Positions 1-5,464 of a stretch of 5,464 bases of DNA are shown one piece after another. The stretch covers positions 5,091 through 10,554 of the forward strand of contig PKYZ01000334.1 in NCBI GenBank assembly GCA_003132865.1, read 5' to 3'. The first letter of the stretch is position 1, and every line of letters starts with the position of its first letter. The position numbers and the translations under genes are program-made. The notes beneath the pieces are model-generated. The model made no database searches. It was not told the DNA's origin and worked only from the letters and a program-made list of their open reading frames with translations. This DNA comes from Bryobacterales bacterium. Lineage in GTDB: Bacteria; Acidobacteriota; Terriglobia; Bryobacterales; Bryobacteraceae.

Positions 1-1733
1 CGGGCCTGGACAACTATTCGATCCCGCAACCCGCCCTCGTGCGGAGAAATCCGGGCGTGACGCCCGATGCCACTACTGGCTCCTGTCCTTCGAGCTCTTT
101 TTGCGGCAGCGACATGCGGACGGCATACTACGGTGGAACGGCTCTCACCGGCAGCGGCCAGTCGCTCGGGCTGCTGGAGTATTACGGTACCGATTTGGCC
201 GACCTGAAAACATACTTCAAGAACGCGGGCCAAACGAACAATGTCCCTATAACTCTCAAATCCACGGATGGGACCAGCACGAGCTGCCTCGCATCGGCTG
301 GCTGTGACGACACCGAACAGACCATAGACATGACTCAGGCGCTGGGCATGGCTCCGGGCCTGTCCAGCCTGGTGATGTACGTGGGATCTACCGATTCCGC
401 TATTTTTAACGGGATGGCTACGGCCAGTCCGCTTAACGCGCAATTGAGCTCTTCGTGGACGTGGAGCCCGGCGGACCCCAATACAGACAAGCCCTACTTC
501 CAGGAGTTCGCGGCGCAGGGTCAGAATTTGTTTCAAGCGTCCGGTGACAGCGCTGCGTGGAAGTCGTCTTCCAGGATTTACCCGGCGGACGATGTATATC
601 TCACGTCGGTGGGCGGGACGGACGTAGTCACAAGCAGCGCGGGCGGCCCCTGGAGTTCGGAAACCGCCTGGGCCAACGGCGGCGGCGGCATTTCGCCGGA
701 TAAATTTGCGATTCCCTCCTGGCAGACTGCGACGGCCAGCGGCTGCTCCAAATGTTCCAAAACCTATCGCAACGCCCCCGACGTTTCGGCAAACGCGAAT
801 TATACTTTTTACGTCTGTGCCGACCAAACTACCTGCACTGCCAATGATTATGGCGGAACCAGTTTTGCGGCGCCCATGTGGGCCGGGTATCTGGCTCTCG
901 CCAATCAACAGTCACTCGCCAATGGCGGCACCACGCTCGGCTTCATCAATCCGACGCTTTATACAATTGGCCTGGGATCGAGCTATACCAGCGATTTCCA
1001 CGACATCACTGGTGGCAGCAATGGCTACGCGGCGACAACCGGTTACGATTTGGCGACCGGCTGGGGCAGCCCGAACGGGGCCGCCCTGATTAATGCACTT
1101 CTCGGAACCCCGGTGACTCCCGGCTTCAGCCTTTCAGCCTCGCCCACTTCGGTTTCGGTCGCGCAGGGCAGCGCGGGAACGTCCACGATTACCAGTACGG
1201 TGACTGGCGGCTTTGATTCGGCCGTTTCCTTGACTGCGACCGGCCAGCCAACGGGCGTGACCGTGGGCCTCAGCCCAACCTCGATTACCGGAGATGGAAC
1301 TTCGACCCTGACGATGACCGTAGCCTCGTCCACAGTCGCCGGCACGTATAGCATTACGGTGACGGGAACCTCCGGCGGCACCACCGAAACCACCGCGGTC
1401 TCGCTGAAAGTGACCGGGCCGAATCCCAACTTCACCATCCGCGCATCGCCCTCATCGATTAGCGTTGCCAGGGGCAGTTCCGGAACCTCCAAGATCACCA
1501 CAACTATTTCCGGCGGTTTCAACTCGGCGATTAGCTTGTCTACTGGGTTAGTGGGAGGCGGCCTAACCGTGACCTTCGCCCCTAGCTCCATAGGGGCGCA
1601 GGGCGCAGGGACGTCGACCGTGACAGTCAAGGTGAGTAGCGTCGCTGCGCTCGGAAACCACACGATCACTGTAACGGGCAAGGGCGGAGGTCTGACGCAT
1701 ACGACTACGGTCACTGTCGACGTTCTGCAGTAG
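1..1733 (+). CDS. Secreted S53 (sedolisin/kumamolisin-type) serine-carboxyl peptidase with C-terminal Ig-like repeats, 5' partial
   Basis: The reading frame is open from base 3, so the start, signal peptide and most of the prodomain lie upstream; about 576 codons are visible. The first visible residues (GLDNY...P) look like the end of the prodomain. Numbering from the GTG at 39, the family's active-site residues are present: Glu93 and Asp97 in EQTID, oxyanion Asp170 in ASGDS and nucleophile Ser275 in GGTSFAAP. The calcium-binding region follows (HDITGGSNG, Asp322, then TGWGSP). S53 enzymes are made as proenzymes, exported, and usually cut proteins in acid conditions. Two Ig-like repeats (about residues 362-564) follow and probably mediate surface or substrate contact. 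All eight cysteines form four close pairs, which fits an exported protein. The gene ends in tandem stops, TAG TGA. Family assignment is firm; substrate is unknown. Confidence 0.93.
   Translation, partial: GLDNYSIPQPALVRRNPGVTPDATTGSCPSSSFCGSDMRTAYYGGTALTGSGQSLGLLEYYGTDLADLKTYFKNAGQTNNVPITLKSTDGTSTSCLASAGCDDTEQTIDMTQALGMAPGLSSLVMYVGSTDSAIFNGMATASPLNAQLSSSWTWSPADPNTDKPYFQEFAAQGQNLFQASGDSAAWKSSSRIYPADDVYLTSVGGTDVVTSSAGGPWSSETAWANGGGGISPDKFAIPSWQTATASGCSKCSKTYRNAPDVSANANYTFYVCADQTTCTANDYGGTSFAAPMWAGYLALANQQSLANGGTTLGFINPTLYTIGLGSSYTSDFHDITGGSNGYAATTGYDLATGWGSPNGAALINALLGTPVTPGFSLSASPTSVSVAQGSAGTSTITSTVTGGFDSAVSLTATGQPTGVTVGLSPTSITGDGTSTLTMTVASSTVAGTYSITVTGTSGGTTETTAVSLKVTGPNPNFTIRASPSSISVARGSSGTSKITTTISGGFNSAISLSTGLVGGGLTVTFAPSSIGAQGAGTSTVTVKVSSVAALGNHTITVTGKGGGLTHTTTVTVDVLQ
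1122..1730 (+). repeat. Two tandem Ig-like (beta-sandwich) domain repeats inside the S53 peptidase
   Basis: Two copies of about 100 residues lie head to tail (about 1122-1418 and 1428-1730). Both follow the same pattern: F-[ST]-[LI]-x-ASP-[TS]-S-[VI]-SVA-[QR]-GS, then GTS-x-I-T-[ST]-T, GGF-[DN]-S-A-[VI]-SL, a GTST-[LV]-T segment, and Y/H-[ST]-ITVTG near the end. The DNA copies have diverged, so this is an old domain duplication and not a recent tandem repeat. Ser/Thr/Gly-rich beta domains like these are common C-terminal extensions of exported acidobacterial proteins; a binding or spacer role is inferred. Confidence 0.8.
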
Positions 1734-1747
1734 TGACAGTGACGTTC

Positions 1748-1773
1748 GTGCTGGCTGCCTCGGCAGCCAGCAC
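1748..1773 (+). terminator. Strong perfect hairpin just after the S53 peptidase gene (possible non-canonical terminator)
   Basis: The arm GTGCTGGCTGC (1748-1758) pairs perfectly with GCAGCCAGCAC (1763-1773) across the four-base loop CTCG; a C-G pair could extend it to 12 bp. It begins 14 bases after the stop codon, where a transcript end is expected. It is followed by TAAAAAA and not by a T-tract, so it is not a textbook intrinsic terminator on this strand, and the other strand has no T-tract after it either. It could stabilise the 3' end of the mRNA or be a dispersed intergenic repeat. Confidence 0.45.
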
Positions 1774-1963
1774 TAAAAAAGCTGGACCCTTGGCGGTATG
1801 GACTTCCCCAAGCGCAAGCTGCCAGCGGCAGGCTGCGTTATCCGGCCTGATCGGAGAGATGCGCGGCTTGCGGAAGGCACCCGCATCCATGATCTCCGCG
1901 GTCCAACCGGCACATAGGGCAACGGTTGGAGTCAAGCGTTCGCTAACAACTCCGCCCACATGA
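1774..1963. other. Intergenic stretch without a supported gene
   Basis: Open frames here (76 codons on +, 82 on -) show no recognisable family, no ribosome binding site and low-complexity composition. A 39-codon frame from the ATG at 1798 also has no supporting site. The stretch holds one 8-bp inverted repeat with a 13-base loop (TCCAACCG at 1902-1909, CGGTTGGA at 1923-1930). A second one (TGATCCG at 1961-1967, CGGATCA at 1971-1977, loop CTC) sits at the boundary with the toxin remnant. I see no recognisable N-terminal coding sequence of the toxin here in any frame. Confidence 0.5.
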
Positions 1964-2702
1964 TCCGCTCCGGATCAGTCGGACGATCGATTCAACACCG
2001 CTGACGTGAAGCCGTTTCGTCTGGTGTTCAGCGGCGGCACGGCTGTGAGCCGGGCCCACCGTCTTACCCGGCGCATGTCGGAAGATATCGACTTGAAGAT
2101 CGTATCGGATGAACGGCGCCTACGCGCGGAGTTTCGTGAATTGCGCGACAACCTCACCAGCGCCCTGTTGCATGCCGGGTTTCGGTTCGATCCGGAGAAT
2201 GCCGCACACGGCGATTCCGGCAACGCGAGCCGCTATACGATCTATCGCTTGCCTTATTACACCGCTGGTGACCGGTGAGGGGGCGTTGCGACCGGAAATT
2301 CAAATCGAGACAGCCGTTTGGCCGCTGCGTCTAGCACCCGTCGAACAGAGCGTAACTTTTTTTGGGCAGAGGCCTTTGAGCAACCGCCAGAAGTGCCATC
2401 GATTCCTTGCGTGGCGCTCGTCGAGACGGTCGCGGAGAAGTTTGTAGCGCTGACCAGGCGCGCGGGCGCCGAACTTGCCGACTGTCGAGGCTTACGGTCA
2501 TCAGTTTCCCGCATAGCGCGAAAATCCGGTTGCTGAAACTTTGCGGCCTGTCGGCGGGCTCGCCACCGATGATCGCTCTGCCAGCTACTATGCAGCGTTT
2601 CTGCGGGACATGGTCTACGGCGAAACCCCTGATTTTAAGACGACGCTTGCTACGGTATCGGCTTTGGCCGGTCGGTTCAGAGAGTTAGCGCCAAGGCCAT
2701 GA
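1964..2702 (+). pseudogene. Decayed AbiEii/AbiGii-type nucleotidyltransferase toxin gene
   Basis: Conceptual pieces in order are typical of AbiEii-type nucleotidyltransferases, the toxin half of type IV toxin-antitoxin or abortive-infection pairs. Frame A (1964-2257) holds LVFSGGTA and RRMSEDIDL, the GG-T and DxD nucleotidyltransferase motifs. Frame B (2259-2363) holds GALRPEIQIET and VWPLR. Frame A again (about 2366-2482) holds ALVETVAEKFVALTRRA. Frame B (2487-2699) holds EAYGHQFPA, an amber stop at 2514-2516, then RENPVAETL and AAFLRDMVYGETPDF. The defects are: no N-terminus (an in-frame TGA at 1961-1963 precedes the similarity), an extra T near 2258, one base lost around 2357-2365, a frame-changing internal deletion near 2483-2487 (about 40 codons, judged from memory of the family), and the amber codon. 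The GTG at 2006 could at most start a 90-residue fragment. No AbiEi-like antitoxin gene is beside it. Almost certainly inactive. Confidence 0.85.
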
Positions 2703-2875
2703 ACGCGTGCGCGAAAGCCGAATCGGTTCAGGACCGCGATCCAGCCTTCGAGCATCGCCGCCGAGGTGGGCGTGCCGAACGCCGATCCGGTTCCGCAGGC
2801 CTGTAAGGACTATCTTGGATTGCTGGACAGAACACTAATTTCGGAACCCGCCAGCAGCGCTGGCATCACACCATC

Positions 2876-2880
2876 AGGAG
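2876..2880 (+). promoter_or_regulatory. Ribosome binding site of the VWFA-related gene
   Basis: AGGAG ends six bases before the ATG at 2887. This is good Shine-Dalgarno spacing and supports that start. The upstream gap from the toxin remnant (2703-2886) shows no recognisable gene, and I see no clear -35/-10 pair in it. Confidence 0.8.
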
Positions 2881-2886
2881 TATTTT

Positions 2887-3933
2887 ATGAGCTTCTTCAA
2901 GTTATCCGGACTTTTGCAGGATTTCTTCGCGCGCCGGCAGGCCTGGTTGGTGGCCGGCCTTCTGTTGGCCGCCAGCGGCTTCACGGCGAATGCGCAAACC
3001 AGCGCCAGTAACCAGCGGGCTGTCCTCCTCAACGTGGTCGCCGTGGATTCCGCAGGCAATCCTGTTCCGGATTTGAAGGCCTCCGAGTTCGCCGTTTTTG
3101 ACAATGGCTCGCCACGGCAGATCGCTTCCGTGCGCCTGAATCAAAGCGACAAACCTGGCCCGCTGGTCGTTCTGTTCGACCTGATGAACTCGGGCGAGTC
3201 GTCGCGCGGAGTCGTCTGGAACGCCGTAAAGACCTCCTTGGCTCATTTTCCATCCACCGGCCCTCTCTATCTCTACTTGCTGGTCGAGGATGGCAGTCTC
3301 TATCCGGTTCACGCTCTACCAGGTGCGCCGGTTGCTCAAGCGGCGGTCGACGCCTCCTGGGTAAAGGATATCGGGCCCTTGATGGATGCCGCTATGCAAA
3401 AGGTCAGCCAGGTGAGGCCCGTGGATTTCCGAGCCGTTTCCGGGATCTCTCTCCAGCCGTGCTTCACTCACCGCCACTTATCGCGCGCTGGACGATATGC
3501 GCGCGCTTATGGCAGCGTTGCATGGCCCCAAGGGACTGCTATGGGTCACTTACGGTATTCCAAGCACTATTCACCTTGCGGATCGGACTTGGTTTGACGG
3601 AGTCCCGTTCCTGCGGCAGATGGGCGCGCGGTTCGTTCGGTCTGAAACTACTGTCTATACGGCTGACCCAGGCATCAGTCTCCAAGCCGGAATTCTGAAT
3701 CGGGATTCGCTCGATATTCTGACCGGGGCCACCGGCGGCCGCGTGTTTTCGAGATTGATCTAAACCGTGCGATCGCCCAGATCGAAGCTGACGCGCGCAC
3801 CAATTACAGCCTTGATTACCAGCCGCCCGCTAAGAATTGGGACGGCAAGTACCACAAGCTGCGCGTCACGGTCGCCCGCAAGGGAGTGCGTCTCCAAACC
3901 GAACTCGGTTATTACGCGGTTTCGGGTTCGTAA
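2887..3933 (+). pseudogene. VWFA-related acidobacterial-domain secreted protein, interrupted by paired +1/-1 frameshifts
   Basis: The start is ATG 2887 behind AGGAG. A signal peptide is visible: ARR, a hydrophobic stretch at residues 20-32, and probable cleavage after TANA (residue 36). Next comes the start of a TIGR03436-type region: VLLNVVAVDSAGNPV, DLKASEFAVFDNG, then LVVLFDLMNSGES. The frame is lost between 3416 and about 3463 and resumes one base later (SLTATYRALDDM, GPKGLLWVTYGIP, DSLDILTGATGGRVF). At 3746-3750 a base is missing, and the original frame returns (EIDLNRAIAQIEADA, NYSLDY, GKYHKLRVTVARKGV) to the TAA at 3931. Joined, it is about 348 residues, a normal family length. As sequenced, translation would stop at 3597 after 236 residues. 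The family's function is unknown; many are exported. The metal site looks degenerate (D98-x-M100-x-S102). It could be an intact gene with two sequence errors. Confidence 0.85.
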
Positions 3934-4011
3934 TCCCAGATTCTCTCGCGCCCGCCCCGCTCTCTACTGGAACCACGAACGTTGCCCGAAAAAAGGCCAC
4001 GCCGGCGCGGT

Positions 4012-4020
4012 TGTTATAAT
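4012..4020 (+). promoter_or_regulatory. Extended -10 promoter of the antiporter gene, giving a near-leaderless mRNA
   Basis: TGTTATAAT is a perfect TG-N-TATAAT extended -10 element. It ends 11 bases before the ATG at 4032. Transcription would start around 4027-4029, leaving a leader of only about 3-6 bases. No -35 sits at the usual distance (TTGCCC at 3982-3987 is 27 bases away), which extended -10 promoters can tolerate. If the true start point were further upstream, AGG at 4022-4024 could act as a weak ribosome binding site. Confidence 0.6.
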
Positions 4021-4031
4021 TAGGCGTCCCG

Positions 4032-5306
4032 ATGGACGGCCCCACCCTAACTTTGCTCCTGGTGCAGATCGGCCTGATTCTGGCGATACCGTTGTGCATG
4101 GCCAAGCTGCTCGAAAGGCTTGCGTTATCGCCGCTGGTGCTGGAACTGTTGTGCGGCGTCATGCTGGGCCCCAGCGTTTTCGGCATGGTCGCCCCGGATC
4201 TCTTCGCGCGGGTCTTCCCCGCTCTAGGCCGCGCCACTCAGGCCCGCGAAGCAGTGACCGAATTGGGATTGCTGCTTTTCGTATTCATGGCCGGTCTGGA
4301 GCTGCAGCCCAAGCGTCTGCGAACCCTGGGACCACCCATCATCTGGTCCAGTTTCCTGGGAATCCTGGCGCCGCTCGCGCTGGGCGTCGGATCGGTGCTG
4401 TTGTGGCCGGAGTTCTGGCGTAACAAGGCGCAGAGCAATGTGCCCCTGCTGGCGCTCTTTGTCGGGACCATTTTGTCCATCTCCGCGCTGCCGGTGATTG
4501 CCCGCATCCTGATGGATCTGCATCTGATGAAGACAGAGCTGGGTGCGATTGTGATGTCCGCGGCGATGCTTGACGACCTGGCCGGGTGGGGGCTTTTTGC
4601 AGTCATCCTGAGCAACTTCGGAGGCGAAGGGCACTCCGGCCGAAACTGGTGGGCCAGCCTGGTGACGGTCGTGTTGGTTTTTGGATTGATTCTGAATCTT
4701 TCCAACAAGAAAATACAGCGAGCCGTAGGCTGGCTGAATCTGCCGAAAGACACGCTGCAACTGAAACTGACGGTCCTGGTGTTGACGACCGCCGCCATCC
4801 TTTCAGAGGTCGTAGGCACGCACGCCACGCTGGGCGCGTTTCTGGCCGGCGTGGCATTGGGGCGCATCCCGGATGCGCGCAAGCTTGCGCACGAAAGCTT
4901 CTACCGGACCACGGCCGGCATTTTTGCGACATTGTATTTCGTCTCCATCGGGTTGAAGGCCAATTTCGTGGCCAACTTCGATCTGCGGCTCGTCGCCTTC
5001 GTTCTGGTGGTCGCCTGCGCCGGCAAGATCGGAGGCGTTTTCCTGGGCGCCAGGCTCGGCGGGAAGAAGCCACAGGAAGCCCTGATGGTGGCCTTGGCGA
5101 TGAATGCCCGCGGCGCCATGGGAATCGTCCTGACTACTGTCGCCCTGGAATACGGGCTGATCGATCAGCGCATCTTTGTGGCGCTAGTCATCATGGCGCT
5201 GGCTACTTCGGTATTAAGCGCGGTGGGCATCAAGCACTTGCTCGGCCCCGGCCACGCCCAGCCCCACCCGGAAGAGGAAGAATCGGAATTGCTGCCGTAC
5301 GCGTAA
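4032..5306 (+). CDS. CPA2-family cation/proton antiporter (Na+/H+ exchanger domain)
   Basis: This intact 424-residue membrane protein has about 12-13 hydrophobic segments and is likely to exchange Na+ or K+ for H+ across the inner membrane. Diagnostic features are LGPSVFG (residues 45-51), LGLLLFVFMAGLEL (78-91), and LSISALPVIARIL followed by the paired aspartates Asp181-Asp182 in MLDDLAGW. These aspartates are the ion-binding pair of CPA2 antiporters such as NapA. TLGAFLAGVALGR (266-278), YFVSIGL (302-308), Lys332 in GKIGG (the lysine that pairs with the aspartates in NapA-type structures) and NARGAMG (358-364) follow. The C-terminus is a short acidic tail (PEEEESE), with no TrkA-type regulatory domain, so it is not a full KefB/KefC. 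ATG 4032 is the first start after an in-frame TAA at 4017-4019. The gene stands alone, 98 bases after its neighbour. The transported ion cannot be told from sequence. Confidence 0.93.
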   Translation: MDGPTLTLLLVQIGLILAIPLCMAKLLERLALSPLVLELLCGVMLGPSVFGMVAPDLFARVFPALGRATQAREAVTELGLLLFVFMAGLELQPKRLRTLGPPIIWSSFLGILAPLALGVGSVLLWPEFWRNKAQSNVPLLALFVGTILSISALPVIARILMDLHLMKTELGAIVMSAAMLDDLAGWGLFAVILSNFGGEGHSGRNWWASLVTVVLVFGLILNLSNKKIQRAVGWLNLPKDTLQLKLTVLVLTTAAILSEVVGTHATLGAFLAGVALGRIPDARKLAHESFYRTTAGIFATLYFVSIGLKANFVANFDLRLVAFVLVVACAGKIGGVFLGARLGGKKPQEALMVALAMNARGAMGIVLTTVALEYGLIDQRIFVALVIMALATSVLSAVGIKHLLGPGHAQPHPEEEESELLPYA

Positions 5307-5312
5307 ACTTAC

Positions 5313-5356
5313 GACGTTGGTGGGGCAGGCATGCTGCCCAATGTCACTTAGTTTTT
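5313..5356 (+). terminator. Probable intrinsic terminator of the antiporter gene
   Basis: Six bases after the TAA, GGGCAG (5323-5328) pairs with CTGCCC (5334-5339) over a GCATG loop. The stem is extended across a four-base bulge by GACGTT (5313-5318) pairing with AATGTC (5340-5345, one G-U). A T-rich stretch follows, including TTAGTTTTT (5348-5356). Position and layout fit a terminator, although the T-run starts a few bases after the stem. Confidence 0.5.
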
Positions 5357-5372
5357 CGATTTTGAACAAGCT

Positions 5373-5415
5373 GTGGGGCAGGACTCCAGTCCTGCGGCCG
5401 ACGTCCACGTCGGCC
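5373..5415. repeat. REP-like pair of adjacent perfect hairpins
   Basis: Two perfect palindromic stems abut with no gap. GCAGGACT (5378-5385) pairs with AGTCCTGC (5388-5395), and GGCCGACGT (5396-5404) pairs with ACGTCGGCC (5407-5415). Each has the two-base spacer CC. The leading GTGGGGCAGG (5373-5382) is also found at 5320-5329, in the terminator hairpin. This architecture is typical of repeated intergenic palindromes, but only one full copy lies in the window. Bases 5416-5464 show no feature I can support. Confidence 0.55.
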
Positions 5416-5464
5416 TGCTCGGCTCGGATTCGGCTGATTTCATTGCGCGAAGAGCGGGTCCTGG

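Noticed and set aside
1577..1598. 8-bp inverted repeat CGCCCCTA...TAGGGGCG inside the peptidase gene
   Set aside because: It lies within conserved Ig-like coding sequence; likely chance in GC-rich DNA.
1043..1714. Long (223-codon) open frame on the - strand under the Ig-like repeats
   Set aside because: It is antisense to a clear domain repeat, rich in Val/Pro/Thr from the mirrored codon bias, with no recognisable family or ribosome binding site.
1930..1957. TCAAGCGTT...CTAACAAC resembling pieces of integron attC sites
   Set aside because: The 7-base core consensus sequences (RYYYAAC / GTTRRRY) are not matched and there is no attC-sized imperfect palindrome or integrase.
1733..1963. 76-codon + frame, and an 82-codon - frame over the same bases
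   Set aside because: No family resemblance or start signals, and the + frame begins inside the tandem stop region and runs through the hairpin.
2250..2366. Programmed ribosomal frameshifting as an explanation for the toxin gene
   Set aside because: Two opposite shifts would be needed, followed by bypass of a deletion junction and an amber codon; decay is far simpler.
2703..2886. Open frame through the gap before the VWFA-related gene (start at 2766)
   Set aside because: Not recognised, no ribosome binding site, and it runs out of frame into the signal peptide of the next gene.
3767..4423. 218-codon + frame overlapping the end of the VWFA-related gene and the start of the antiporter
   Set aside because: It is an Arg/Pro/Ala-rich shadow frame; both real genes are recognised in other frames.
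4238..4882. 214-codon - strand frame opposite the antiporter
   Set aside because: Antisense shadow with no recognisable domain or start signals.
4586..5365. 259-codon + frame overlapping the antiporter and running past its stop
   Set aside because: Extremely Arg-rich out-of-frame reading of a clear transporter sequence; no family resemblance.

Overview
The window looks like a chromosomal stretch from a GC-rich soil-type bacterium, most likely an acidobacterium of the Solibacter/Bryobacter kind. This is inferred from two gene families common there: a secreted S53 peptidase carrying Ig-like repeats, and a protein of the 'VWFA-related Acidobacterial domain' type (TIGR03436). No rRNA or other marker is present to confirm it.

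Layout, all on the + strand. (1) 1-1733: the 3' part of a secreted sedolisin/kumamolisin-type (S53) serine-carboxyl peptidase, with the whole catalytic domain and two C-terminal beta-sandwich repeats. It ends in tandem stop codons followed by a strong perfect hairpin (1748-1773). (2) 1774-1963: about 190 bases with no gene I can support. (3) 1964-2702: the decayed remnant of an AbiEii/AbiGii-type nucleotidyltransferase toxin. It has lost its N-terminus, carries a +1 and a -1 frameshift, has an internal deletion and contains an amber stop. (4) 2887-3933: a secreted VWFA-related protein with a good ribosome binding site and signal peptide, interrupted by a +1 and a later -1 frameshift; when joined it gives a full-length family member. 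(5) 4032-5306: an intact CPA2-family cation/proton antiporter with its own extended -10 promoter almost touching the start codon, followed by a likely terminator. (6) 5373-5415: two back-to-back perfect hairpins resembling a REP-type intergenic element. The last 49 bases show nothing I can name.

The genes do not look like one operon or pathway: an exported protease, a dead toxin gene, an exported or surface protein of unknown role and a membrane antiporter, each with its own gap or signals. The main point of interest is the block 1964-3933, where two adjacent genes each show a +1/-1 indel pair and lie between two intact genes. Either this is a local zone of gene decay or some of the indels are sequence errors; for the toxin gene, the amber codon and the deletion argue for real decay. 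I found no convincing new multi-gene system.
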